DNA from: Pleurotus djamor
Lineage: Eukaryota > Basidiomycota > Agaricomycetes > Agaricales > Pleurotaceae
Reading direction: 5' to 3'
NCBI GenBank assembly: GCA_029747585.1
Contig: JAPEVF010000129.1
Coordinates: forward strand, 1 to 47,342
Length of the DNA stretch: 47,342 nucleotides
The first letter of the stretch is position 1; each line of letters starts with the position of its first letter. Of this stretch, positions 1 to 10,776 are shown piece by piece. The notes beneath the pieces were generated by a model, which was given only the letters and a program-made list of their open reading frames with translations, did not search any database and was not told the DNA's origin. The position numbers and the translations under genes are program-made.

Positions 1-2043
1 GTGCGTCTGCTGGTAGGTAGGTCCACACACTAGGGGATTGGGGTGAGCATGAGATCAAGGGCTTGTCAACGAAGGCTTACGCAATGATGGCTCCAATGGC
101 TCCAATACCTGAGCACGAATCATTTAGTTGCTGTTTTCCATTTGACCAATGATACTGACCAGGAATCATAGCAGTGGTTACTGCGCGAACAGTCTCAGGT
201 GCCGAATTGTCAACACCCCACGCGAAGACAAGGGGACCAGTGGGTATAGCTCCCGCAATAATCAGGAAACAGGCAGCATACCTGGAGTCTGTGAGTACTG
301 CGTCACGTCATGAGTAGAATCGTTTCAATCTCACCGAGCATCGGTATTATTAGTGCTGATGGCGATAGCATAGCCAGCGACAACCAAAGGCATTGATATG
401 AGCATGAGAATGGCGCGTTTACGGAGACGGAGCCCAAGGTAGCAGAAGATCAATCCCCAGATAGCTGCGGTAACGTACGGGGGCACCGTGCGCAATTGAG
501 CCATGACGACAGCTGATACGTTCCTCAGCCTTTGAAGAGGGCACAACATCGACATCACTCACTGAATCGTCCGACTGTCGGGTAAGAATTAGCACTAAGC
601 AAGGGCGACATGAATGGAGACACACGCACGATTATTGATGACCGTGGGCATGAACAAGGCCAAGCCTTGGAAGGAGATGTTGAGCAAGAGGTACACCATG
701 CCGCACAAAATGGCCTAAGAAAGGCCTATTTGAAAGATTCCAAAGCGAGTTGAGACCGGGTCACTCACGTTAAAGTTGAACGCCCTCCAAATCAATTTCA
801 TCGTTGTCTTTTCAACCTTTCCTTGGTTCTTTACTACTCGATCGGCGTCCAGTCTGGCTATGGCCAGTGCTCTCTCTTCCTCAGTGAGCATCTTCGTTGT
901 GCGAGGGTCTGAAGGTAAGAGGTATATACACGAGAGCCCAACGACCATGGTAATGAGGCCTATCGTTCACGAGCATGGTGTCAGCATTCGTACATGGAGT
1001 GAAGTTCAAGAAACGCGTGCCTTCGACGAAGAAAATCTTCCTCCATGTAGTAACAGGCCCGAAATCACCTATCCTCAGCAACCCCGACGCTAGCAAGCCA
1101 CCAACTAGACATGCGTGTGAGCGTGTGTCAGAAAATTGCAGTAAATATGCTTACAAGCTCCAGCCAGACAGGGCGCCGTTCCAAAGAATATCCCCAGTCG
1201 CATCACATATTCCCTCTTTCTGTAGTACTAGTCGATCAGGTTAGCTAGGTTGCGGACTCAAAAAGACCAAAAGCACCGAAACTGCTTACTCGGGACAGGA
1301 TGTATGCCAGCCCTGGCTAGATAGGAGTGGCGGCGTGAGACATGCATCACATCGAAGACGATCATCTTCTCACCAAAGTGCCTCCCTCGAAGATTCCTAA
1401 GAGGACTCGGGTGACAGCCAACCCAGCGTAGTCGTGAACAAACGCGGTCGCAAACGTAGCAACGCCGAAACCAGTGACCATGATGGCCAAGGTTATCGAT
1501 CCGAATTGTTTTAAAAGTACATTTGATGGAATTTCAGTGACAACAAACTAGGGGGAGAAAACAGTCAGGTTTCGTTGCTCAGCTAACACGAAGTTTAGAC
1601 TCACGAAAACATAAAAAATCGTCAAAATTTCGTTGAAATCGAATCCTCTCAGTCCCAAATCACGTTGAATACCAGCGATGTTAGCATTTCCTAAATAAAA
1701 GTGATGAGTGCGCGGACGCTCGAGTCAAGGGAAAAGCTACCAATTGCAGTCCTATGGAGGCCCAAGTCAGCGAACAGAATGAAGATGTCAAGGAGGAGAA
1801 CTTGCCTATCAATAAAATTTAAACACACTATTCGTTGGAGGCTGACATCGATACATGTTCACTCATGAATTATGAACGATACTCACATATTAGAGTGAAA
1901 AGAGGGACAAGCCGCAAGTCCAACTTGCGAACAAGTCGAGCTTCAGCTTCCGGGTCAATGCCATCAGTGGCCGAGGCACCAAGCTCGAGGCTCGGTGCGC
2001 TCCTCTTTTCGTCGATGGACGAGCTTCGCTTGGATTGGGACAT
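1..2043 (-). CDS. MFS transporter, ACS (Dal5/Tna1-like) family, 3' partial
   Basis: Probable plasma-membrane proton symporter of the anion:cation symporter family, whose fungal members carry allantoate, nicotinate, biotin or similar organic anions; the substrate cannot be told. The start is the ATG at 2043, giving an acidic N-terminus and then KLDLRLVPLFTL, the usual entry to helix 1. Downstream minus-strand exons read GNANIAGIQRDLG, FVVTEIPSNVLLKQFG (the EIPSN motif is typical), MRLGIFFGTAPCLAG, then SDPRTTKMLTEEERALA in the central loop. Near the left edge come AACFLIIAGAIPTGPLVFAWG and, after an intron at 30-80, VWTYLPADA. The protein therefore runs off the left edge within its last helices. 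At least eight short introns are implied. The exon around helix 1 (about 1740-1810) is unclear, with roughly 11 residues more than family members have between LLLD and RTAIGNAN. Family call is firm; exact exon ends are approximate. Confidence 0.85.
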
Positions 2044-3348
2044 CGCTATCAAGGAGGGGGAAGGGAAAGCGATACCTACTGGTTCTGACCATGCCGACAT
2101 CCATTTATAACATATCGTTCTTCGTTCTTTAGTCCCCGGTTTACACCCACCTCCAAGAGTTTCCGATCCCGCGCCAAGCCTTGGTTGCAAAGACGTAACA
2201 AAATTTCTGTGGCCCCTGGAGAAGGACGATATCAGAAATTAACCCTGTTGATGCCTTGCGGCGCATAGAACAGAGCCATCGCTGGCTAGCGTGCATAGGC
2301 GTGTATTCATTTCCTGCACTCGTGTTTACTACCAAGATGGATGACATATGTGGGGCATCCACTTCTGTGGGCACAGACTTACGACACATATGTATGTTGT
2401 AAGGCCCACAACATGACCCAAGCAAAGCTCAAGTTGAACATCGGTCGGCGGAGAAGACTGTGTGCTCATGCTCAAATTTTGGTGGGATTGCTTGCTTTCG
2501 AGAGTCAGAGAGGTTTCTTGGATCTGATCCTCGCGCAGATGGCGGCCTACAAGCAAATGGAGATAAGTGCTTAAGTACATATGTTAGAAAGTTCTCTCAC
2601 CTCATGTTCATCCGAGGCACTAAGCCATGTATGGACCTCCTCCTCCGTCACTATATTAGGTGGATCACTTGTTCGCTCGAGAAAAGAAAGAGGTCATTTG
2701 AGAAGATCGAAAGTTAAACGTTGAAGTTATGGAACCCCGTCCTAAGAGCTTGTTATCCACCTTCGACAACTTTCGAGTCGAGTTGATCCATCTACACAAC
2801 CGTCTTCACAATAATCCTGGCTTGGGCTCCCATGGAGTACGCGCACCATGGACGAGGGGACCTGGAAGTAATCGACACCCAATAGGTAAGGCTAGTTTTG
2901 GTTTGGTGATCATTGAGGCACAAGTAACGGGTTGGACCTACATACACGCGCTTATCAGGTCAGATGAACGGAATCAATTCATCCAGGTTGGGAGATGCAA
3001 GGGTAAACTGCCAGCCTGGTGCCAGTGGCGGATTCAATAATAGGCTTAGACTGTTTGTGCATCGTTGCGGGACTGACGTACACTTTGTATGATGCGTGTC
3101 TGATTGATCTGCCTGAAGGCTGGGTCGTACTGGGGAGGTTTAGATAGAACAGTTCTGATGGATGAACGTTAGAACGACGAGTCTGGTTGATTGCGGAACT
3201 TGGGGAGCAAAGTATGTTCAGGCATAAGCACAATAGATAATACAACATCTAGAAGGCCGGTGGGTTAGTAGACGTGAATGGGCAAGGCACGGTGAAGTTC
3301 TTACTTGGAGATATAAAAAGTGATAGCGATACAAACGAGGTTGATAAT
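2044..3348. other. Intergenic, no supported gene
   Basis: This 1.3-kb stretch lies between the 5' end of the ACS transporter and the 3' end of the BTB gene. Short ORFs on both strands show no family motif, no consistent splice structure and no biased composition. I see nothing recognisable beyond presumed promoter and 3' flanking sequence. Confidence 0.5.
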
Positions 3349-4395
3349 TTACAATAAAACTAGAAGTTGAGAACTAGGTCGACCTGGAGACGACGTTAGG
3401 GACGTCCGTCTTGGAGTTGACAAGAGGGAGCTTACCTCCGAAATCCGCCTGTCCAGTTCTGTCGCAAACAAATCTCGAAATTCTAGCATATCCAGGATGG
3501 TCTTCCTCCCACACGAGCACGTCTTGGTCTTCTCCAGAACCTCGTCCATGAGACTTCGCTTCATGAGCGTCGCGACCGACGGCCGTTCCTTCAAAGCCTC
3601 GCCTAGTTGTCTCATATAATGCAACCACCATAGCCTAGCCGGTACGTTCATGTGTCCATTTCCGATAAGAACGTACGTTGACCCGGTGCAACTGCACGGG
3701 ACGCGATAGAACCAAGTCCACGTATCCTTCGATATCCAAGAAAAGTCCTTCGCGACGCCAGCCGCCACGCTACTACACGCAAAGTAGTATTCGACCAGTC
3801 GTTGGAGGTTCCCGGCCGAGATATGCTCCATCTCGCTGACATATCGGCGTTCGGGTAAGGATAGTCGTAGGGTATGTTTGGCAGCGAGTCGAGCGGGTTG
3901 TTGGAGGCCGTATCTGCAAGCAATGGCGAATACTCGCATTGGATCCACCTCGACGAAGCGCGGCGATACCAATATCTCCCCAAGACACTGCTGCACCTCC
4001 TTCATCTCGTACTTCGCTGCCACATGGAGCACTGCCTGGAGCTCCTCTAGTGTCTCCATGCGCGGTATTTCCACAGAACGAGGGTAGACGAAAGGAAGGA
4101 GTCGTTGAATCGTTTCTGCTGATTCCGACATGGGTATTACGTGTGAACCTTCGCTCATCTCGTCGCTTGCTCCTGGCTCTGATGGTTGGGGAAGTGATAG
4201 CAGATCGGCAAACAAGGGTGACGAAAGGATAAGCAATGCTCTGTAGATTCGAAAGTCGACCGGCGGTGTATCCGAGGAACGCAAGACCACAGACATTTGA
4301 GGGTCCCGGTCAACATTCGAGCCAGGCAAAGGGAGTCGTACAACGTCCATTGCGATCCTCTGTGTATTGGGGAACGTCGTATGCTGGAAGGTCAT
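3349..4395 (-). CDS. BTB/POZ domain protein (mushroom type)
   Basis: An uninterrupted 348-residue ORF from ATG at 4395 to TAA at 3349. The first 120 residues fit the BTB fold as found in the large Agaricomycete family: a stretch corresponding to VVLRSSDTPPVDFRIYRAL, then LILSSPLFADLLSLPQP, a variable acidic linker, and LLPFVYPRS before the C-terminal BTB helices (LHVAAKYEM). The rest is the family's alpha-helical tail with conserved aromatic and Cys positions (RVPCSC, CSCGRKTILD). BTB domains mediate dimerisation and often Cullin-3 adaptor function; no second recognisable domain is seen, so the partner is unknown. An alternative start is the next ATG, 15 residues in (MDVVRLPLPGS). The gene is intronless, unlike its neighbours. 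It lies head to tail with the HET gene, 148 bases away. Confidence 0.85.
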   Translation of the reverse strand: MTFQHTTFPNTQRIAMDVVRLPLPGSNVDRDPQMSVVLRSSDTPPVDFRIYRALLILSSPLFADLLSLPQPSEPGASDEMSEGSHVIPMSESAETIQRLLPFVYPRSVEIPRMETLEELQAVLHVAAKYEMKEVQQCLGEILVSPRFVEVDPMRVFAIACRYGLQQPARLAAKHTLRLSLPERRYVSEMEHISAGNLQRLVEYYFACSSVAAGVAKDFSWISKDTWTWFYRVPCSCTGSTYVLIGNGHMNVPARLWWLHYMRQLGEALKERPSVATLMKRSLMDEVLEKTKTCSCGRKTILDMLEFRDLFATELDRRISEVSSLLSTPRRTSLTSSPGRPSSQLLVLL

Positions 4396-4543
4396 GATGG
4401 CAGGAAAGAGAAGGGATCAAGGATGTGGGATCAGTCTCGGTCAGGTGGGTCATATTGGCAGTGGTAGATGAAGAACTTGTGAAACGATGACTAGACTAGT
4501 GGGTCAACGGATAAATAGTACAAGCTCGGCGTATCCCGACTAA

Positions 4544-6211
4544 TTATTCAATGAATATCGTCTGAGGGGGCTTCTTCACCAACTCTTCAAGCGGCGGTGG
4601 CATGGCCGTTAACCGCCATTCGCGTTTATACCGCGGGGGAAACTTATTCTTGAGGGTACGGAGAAGGACGACAAAAGGTCCACCATCGTTCTTCGTGAAG
4701 GCTCCGAGAACGCACAACTTCCACACTCCATTGTCGCCAGGGAGCTCGACTTCCGGGTCCATCTTGTGGAATATCATGAGGTCACCCTCATTAATGATGG
4801 AGTATGTGTATTTGCTGTGGATGGTGGGGACGGGGGTGATGCGAATATCGTAAAGCGTGGCCATGATCCTTAGACCACTATTCGTGAAACTAAACGAAGG
4901 GTCGAAGTCTGGATGAGTGGCCAGATGAGGAGCAAACAGGCAATGAGCATCAACATTGCCATACAGGTCGGCTTGGTGAAAGCCTTTCGGGTTGGCGCAA
5001 ATCATCGAATTCCACTCCGACGGCTTGTCGTCGTCCCAGTGAAAACAGGTTCTGTCATCGGAATACTGAAGACATTCTAGCAGAAGGCGATAGAATGCTC
5101 GATCCCGTCCCTCGCCATACGCAATGGGGATTTGAACACCGAGGAGACCGATTAGGCAGTACGCAAGGTCTTCTGGACGAGTAGTCCGACGCAATGAAAC
5201 CCAATGAAAGACGTTGCGAAGGTTGCTCGGACTCGGGGTGTAATAAAGGAGGTGGTGCAAGTCAATATCTATAGACTTCAGTTTTATAAGTCGCCAGAAC
5301 GAGGAACTAAGACCACTCACATGTAAGAGCGTGAATACTTTGGACAATGGAGCTGAGTCCTTCAGCCAGCTCCCAGTCTGGTTTGTAAGGGACTTCTTCG
5401 TCAGGGCGAACGATATCGAAGCGATCTCCAGTTGGGTCAGACCAGTCGTCACCCAGAAATTTGAGCCGCCTGGGTGCTAAAAGCTCTTGCAGTGTCCAAC
5501 CTCTGCTTGACCAATCCGACGTGAAATGGACGATAGACACATACGCGTGCCTATACCAGGTATACATCGATCGGATAGATTCATCGAGCTCAGAGCTGCT
5601 GGTCTTGTCGATACACGCCGTATCGATCCACACAAATCGGCAATCGTACTTCTGAGCGGCTTCACAGAATTTCTCCAGCTTCGCGAACCCAAGCTTGTCC
5701 TTCGCCCGATCAGGCTCAAGCATATCGTGAAAGAGGACCTCGTCTGCAGCCCAGCGGTGGGATAAGATGGCGTAGCGTGCGAGAGGCCCAACATGCTCCA
5801 AGATCTTCTCACTGCTGGCATAGCTGAAACGGCTCAGATTTCCGCCGAACTGCTCCTTGAGGTCGTCCAAGACGGCGTTGCAAACAACATCTCGGGTAAC
5901 GAATTGTTTGGCCTCGGAATCGTAGAGACGAATGGGAAAGTTGTAGACAAGGCCTTGGATGATGGATAATACCCTGAAATGCGGAAAAAGAGAAGATACG
6001 ACTTAGAGCGGTTTGTTTCAATGATGAACGAAAGACTCACTATGAGGTGCAACATGCAGGGGAATTATTGATCAAGAAGCGAAGCCTCAGGGAGGTCTGC
6101 AACTCACATAATCCTACAACACTTCAGGCCTTCTGGGGGAGAAAAGGTAGACCATGACGAACGTACCTCAGTTTCTCGTGCTTCGTCTTTATTCATTTGT
6201 TCTTCACTCAT
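4544..6211 (-). CDS. HET-domain (heterokaryon incompatibility-type) protein
   Basis: Three exons, 6108-6211, 5321-5973 and 4544-5268, join in frame to 493 residues; introns 5974-6107 (134 b) and 5269-5320 (52 b) have GT..AG ends. HET domains trigger cell death or growth arrest in fungal non-self recognition and may be TIR-related; the trigger here is unknown. Core motifs are visible in order: YAILSHRW (about residue 102), FVWIDTACIDK (about 150), SMYTWYRHA, then RGWTLQELLAP (about 191). After the domain comes the usual AYCLIGLLGVQIPIAYGEG block. The start chosen is ATG 6211: the first exon is open through an internal GT..AG pair (spliced, it would break the frame), so I keep it whole. No NACHT, WD40 or ankyrin partner domain follows; the C-terminal 200 residues look beta-rich and unclassified. 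Confidence 0.88.
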
Positions 6212-6686
6212 AGCAGCTCCGTATGCTAGATCCGCAAGGTATAGTGGCGAAGAATAAGAAGGTGATAGAGCCCGTGCCTAGTCAAAAGACTATTGCGAGC
6301 GACCATCGATGCTAGATGATTGGCAGTAAACGAAGAAAAGGGTAAACCCTATGCCTCGAAATAGGGGCGGGCGTGGATTGGGCGTGGATTGCCCTCGCCT
6401 GGACCATTCCCCTTGGTGCAACCCACCAGAGGCACGCTCAGCGCTGGGCACAGCATGTCTGATTGCCGCCTTCGACTGGCCTCGACTGGCGCTGTTGGCG
6501 TTGAGATTCTGTACAGGTTTGTGCACGGTGTTGCATAGCCGGGTAACAAGGGGATTAGAAATTTCGCGGGCGGTGCTGGCAACCAACATCATAAAGCTTC
6601 CGCAAAGGCAAATTCATTCCCTCCATCACACTCACCTTTTTCATCCTTCGTTCGCTCAAGGTTTTATTCGTTTATTTCCTTGAAAA
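6212..6686. promoter_or_regulatory. Divergent promoter region, HET gene / PalI-like gene
   Basis: 475 bases separate the two divergent start codons. The right-hand part is pyrimidine-rich just before the plus-strand ATG (CTTTTTCATCC and similar), as expected for a basidiomycete 5' leader. There is no clear TATA box on either side, and no other gene is seen. Confidence 0.4.
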
Positions 6687-7416
6687 ATGCGTTGTTTCGG
6701 TCCAGCGACACCAGGCTTCCTCGTCACGCTCGTTGCCACCGTCCTGCTCGGCCTGGTATCATTCAATGTACCATATTTTCGGTCGCTATACTTTCTGAAA
6801 GCCAGTATCAGCGTCAATAACGTGAACGGAACAATCACGTTTGGGACGCTAGGGTATTGCTTGGACTTGCCCAATAATTCGACATGTTCGAAGCCTGCGG
6901 TCGGGTATCAACTTGGTGCGTGCTCTGGATGAATTGCCTCTTGACAAAATTCTCACACATGCAATAGACGTAAATGATCTTGTTGACAATAACCTGCCCG
7001 TTGAGATACCCGATATCCTCGTCAAATGGATAACATACGTTCTTTTCCTTCACATCGTCGCGTTCGTCCTCGCGGGCGTCTCCGCAGTATTTGGCCTCCT
7101 TGCACACCTCGAGATGATCACCATGTCATGCTGCAGTAGCCTCGTTTCCGGTCTTGCCTCGACCGTCGCGATGTTTGCCTTCATCTTTGATGTGGCATTG
7201 TTCTTCATCACCAAGAAACGCATAAACAGTATTCCTGGCGGATCAGCACAAACTGGTGTCGCCATTTGGTTGACATTGGCCGCTGCGCTCGCGTTAATAT
7301 TTACCGGATGCTTCTACGCATTTGGACGATGCTGCGTGCCGAGTGGACATAGTAGGGGCCGGAGCATTAGCAGGGACGTCGAGAAAGGTCACTACGCGAA
7401 AATTCAACACTCCTGA
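6687..7416 (+). CDS. PalI/Rim9-like (SUR7 superfamily) four-helix membrane protein
   Basis: Two exons, 6687-6915 and 6968-7416, with a 52-base intron (GTGCGT..AATAG), give 225 residues. Helix 1 lies at about residues 10-30 and is followed by an extracellular loop with the family's Cys pattern (GYCLDLPNNSTCS then VGYQL). Three more hydrophobic segments follow at about 98-122, 133-155 and 170-195, ending in a short basic cytoplasmic tail. PalI/Rim9 proteins assist the plasma-membrane sensor of the Rim/Pal ambient-pH pathway; SUR7 relatives mark eisosomes. The N-terminal PATPGFLVTLVATVLLGL and the loop cysteines favour the PalI branch. Basidiomycetes carry several such paralogues, so a pH-sensing role is inference. 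The ATG at 6687 has A at -3. Confidence 0.82.
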
Positions 7417-7669
7417 AGGATACATACAACCTCAATATCCACACCCATGGACTCACAACGTAGCATCTAGATATTGGACTTATTCATGTACCGAGTGTAT
7501 CTTTATTCGAGTCTTGATTCCGTTGACCCGCGCAACATCAGCGTGCCAGAAAGATTAGGTATAACTGCAGACTTCAAGCCTCACGAGGCTGCCTCAGAGA
7601 GTGAGTGGAGCTTGGAGGTTTGTGCGAGGATTCCGAGGTGCTGCGCTTACGGCTTGGGAGAACTTCACG
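7417..7669. other. 3' flank of PalI-like gene, no gene seen
   Basis: Short stretch between the PalI-like stop codon and the beginning of the long direct repeat. No ORF here has recognisable motifs. Confidence 0.4.
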
Positions 7670-9730
7670 TATTCTAGGGCCGGACATCCGTGAACTTATT
7701 TTAAAATCGGCGTGCCTGGTCGAACGAGTAAGTAAACGGCAGTGAGGGCCTACATATTCAATCTCTGAGAGAAAAGAAATCGAGAGCCTCTGAGACTTAC
7801 TCGTTCGGTGGCCATCATGATTTATCATAGGGAAGGGCTGCGATTGAATGCATTCGAAGTATGGGGTCTACGACCTAAAGCAGAAATTCCATCAAAGACA
7901 ATGTAGAAAGGGTAACAGGAAGGGGTGCACATAGAGTTGATAGCTGTAAGGGAGGTTGGCTTGTACCATAAGGAGCGAGGAGAATAATGTTAGTGTTAGA
8001 CATGTGAACGGCCCATAGGTATATGTTGATGATTGGTCGACGAACCAAAGAAGTAGTCGGATGCTTCTGCCATCCGAGCGAGTGCAAAGCAGACTCGCGG
8101 GATTGAGTAATGCAGCTGAACAAAGGATGACAAGGGACTCGCCAATATCCACCAGATAAGACCGCTGGATGAAAGATATGGTGGTGAGACGGCGAAATCG
8201 GTAGTGAAGAGCAAATGTTCCGACCTGTCATGGCATATGGTGATAACAAGGGATTCGGAACATATCTTCCAAGTTCCTTATCGAGACGGTTCTCATCTAT
8301 AGAGTACGCAAGGCAAGATGGTAGCGGAGTCAGTAGGGAGGCATGAACGGGTGTTTAAACGCAGACCTGAGATAGCTTTTAGCACGCACATGACACGTCA
8401 CAGGTCTCATCCACGCTGACCTCTCCCATGCCAGTGTCAACCCATTCGCGGCTCATCATAAGGCTGAGAACAAGGAGATATAGAGCCGTGAAGCTTGAAG
8501 CCCCACTGCACATGGCCGTCAAGATACCGGATGCGATATGATACAACGGCCTGAAAGGGTGTATTCAATCAAACGATGAACTGGCGGAAGACTTTGACGA
8601 CCGATGGTCTATGCGCTAAATGTTTCCCATTCGTTAGGATCTGATTGAAGACGTGAGCAGTAAGCAAAAAATCCACAGGAGGATAGGAAACACATACGCG
8701 CAATTGAAGCCAACCCCAGATGACTAGCGGCCGGTGGTCTTCGATTCCCCATTCGCGCTACGACCTTGGATCCTAGAGGAGAATGAGCATCACGAAACGA
8801 CGTGGAAGAAGTACCGGTTGATCACCGGTGCCGATTCCCTCAGCGTACTTGGCAAGTAGTGACCGTCATCTTCTTTGGGATAACGAAGGAAAACAACTTC
8901 GCTCGCGCGTCTCTCTACTGAAGTTTGGGACGGTTCGCCTGTCCATAAATAGTCGATGATAGTACAATCGTGACATCACAAGGCCTCCGGAGGAAGTTTG
9001 CTACCGAAGTGCGGTCCTGCGGTTGGTAGGTAACCCACACGCTCGAGCTTCGATGAGAACCAAGTATGTAGTCGTTTGCCTAATTATCGATATAACAATT
9101 CAATTGAACTTCGCTTCAGAGATAGGAGACTGAAGAGGGTGCGTACGATTTCGAAGGGAGTTTTTCCTTGAGACCATCGGGAAAGATATGCAATTTGAGC
9201 CCTGGAGAGGAAGGGAGGTACGAAGAACTGTGTAGCAATCCATACAAGTGGTGACCAGAAACCTGGCCTTGGTGCGGTAAGCATAGATCATCCCCAGGCT
9301 ATGTGGCCGAGCAGGGAGTTGACATGTGGGAGGCGCTACGCACAACAGGCTCCGGCGAGAACTAGCAAGATATACCAGTCCCTGGACCAATTGCCTGAAG
9401 TTCAACGACCTTGTACACGAGCATTCGAATTGAACTGACACCGTGGTTCAGGCCAGTCATGACACATGCCGTCACGGAAGGTATGGGCCTCCGTCACTGT
9501 AAGCAGCCTCCATGTCATCGCGAGGTGTGGAGGTGGGTCAAGCATCAAGTTACCAATTGCTCAGGTCAGACAGTTCATCCAACAATTTGCCAACAATCGA
9601 CGTCACGGTGTGGTTCGGAAGCGCTCATCGAGAGTTGCTCGGTCAATATTTTGATCCCCGCCAATTTTTTACAGCTTGCTTCGGGGTCGCCCCCTGTCCT
9701 GTGTGGTGGGAAGTTGGAACGTGCCGCAAT
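7670..9730. repeat. Long diverged direct repeat, copy A
   Basis: Colinear, same-orientation similarity to 22118-24640. Anchors seen by eye: CTAGGGCCGGACATCCGT (7675 / 22127); GGTGGTGAGACGGCGAAAT (about 8180 / 22617) and GACCTGTCATGGCA (about 8222 / 22659); TCAATCAAACGATGAAC (about 8565 / 23132) with GAGCAGTAAGCA (about 8655 / 23222); ATCGTGACATCACAAG with TTTGCTACCGA and CCTGCGGTTGG (about 8968-9030 / 23580-23655); ACCAGTCCCTGGAC (about 9373 / 24251). Spacing differs by small indels, so the copies are old. No transposase, reverse transcriptase or long ORF is visible. It could be a non-autonomous element or a segmental duplication of non-coding DNA. Ends are approximate. Confidence 0.75.
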
Positions 9731-9893
9731 TCCGCATTCCGTCTTGTACACATAATGCGTGCTTGTGCAGCGCCGAGATGCTACGAATGTGTGAATGCCT
9801 GTTATTGGGGAGCTTGCTCCCCTATTTACTTGCGCAGGCCATGCGAAATACAAAGGTGGCTGTGCAAAACACGTTAAGGGTCACCGTGTGAAC

Positions 9894-9924
9894 TGTTCCG
9901 GCGTGGGAGTGTTCCGGCGTGGGA
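9894..9924. repeat. Two direct copies of a 15-base unit, 16-base period
   Basis: TGTTCCGGCGTGGGA occurs at 9894-9908 and again at 9910-9924, separated by one G. A GTGTGCGTGCGTGCG-like stretch follows, then a TATA box about 90 bases further. Confidence 0.85.
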
Positions 9925-10013
9925 TAGTGAGTGTGCGTGCGTGCGCGAGTGAACGTTGAGTCACAGTGAACGAGACGCCTGGGTGCGTCCTACGGCTAAG
10001 TCAGCCCCTTTCC

Positions 10014-10020
10014 TATATAA
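10014..10020 (+). promoter_or_regulatory. TATA box of an unassigned transcription unit
   Basis: TATATAA in a CCTATATAAGAAC context, followed by the imperfect tandem TTCGCTACAGCC / CTCGCTACAGCC. No plus-strand gene begins within the next kilobase, so this may be a solo-LTR-type promoter or a relic. Confidence 0.35.
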
Positions 10021-10556
10021 GAACACAGGCACTGGCCTTCGCTACAGCCCTCGCTACAGCCTACATCGTATGCACGTAGTTTTGATAAACGATCAATACC
10101 CCTGTCTCCTTTTCAAGACCCAGGAGCGCTGAAGCAATGTCAATATCTGCAAGAGAACACCCTCCACAGCCTCCATGCACGTAAACTAGAGTCTTGCTGC
10201 TTTGGGCTACGATTATGCTCTGGATAAATCAGTGAGAGTGAAGAAAAGTGAATCAGCAAGTACCAAGCCCGTCGTCATCTTGTAAAAGATCGCGAAAAAG
10301 GAGAAGATATGTACGTATTGGAAGCGGCGTGACTTACTAAGGCCTGACTCCAGATACATCATACAACTGGAGCCTTAGGAAGTGTTTCCGTCATCAGAAA
10401 GAAGAAATATATATTGGATAACTTGTGCTGATAACTCGCATTATCACTATCAGACAGGGTGTGACCATTATCAAGTTTAACTATTGCTCAAAGAACTAAG
10501 AGTGGAGGAATCAAGAGGGCTCACTCAGACAAAGCTCAGATTAAGCATTGCCCACA

Positions 10557-10573
10557 CCCGGCCGAAGGCCGGG
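10557..10573. repeat. Perfect short hairpin
   Basis: CCCGGCC, loop GAA, GGCCGGG: seven GC base pairs. It lies about 200 bases beyond the 3' end of the first monocarboxylate transporter gene and could act in 3'-end structure or be part of a decayed element. Confidence 0.6.
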
Positions 10574-10776
10574 CACGCAAGCTCACCACCGAATTTAGTG
10601 GGAACCCCACGAAAAAGCATATTTCTGTTTTACAATCACTAGAACCGACTCGTCTTGCTATACGCAAAACTAGTACACGGCGCTACACGCAGGCTTCGTG
10701 GTTAATTCGTGTTTCGTAGTTAGGTAGAAGAAACAATCCATGATTATATTTGGGTCGAGCAAAAAGAAGCCCTTAT

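Larger units (their letters stand above)
9731..10776. other. Gene-free DNA with LTR-like or promoter-like segment
   Basis: No coding region is supported. It holds a 16-base-period direct repeat (9894-9924), a strong TATA (10014-10020), a second short tandem repeat just after it, and a perfect 7-bp-stem hairpin at 10557-10573. The combination of short repeats, TATA and no gene resembles a solo LTR or decayed element, but I could not find matching TG..CA ends with a target duplication. Confidence 0.35.
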
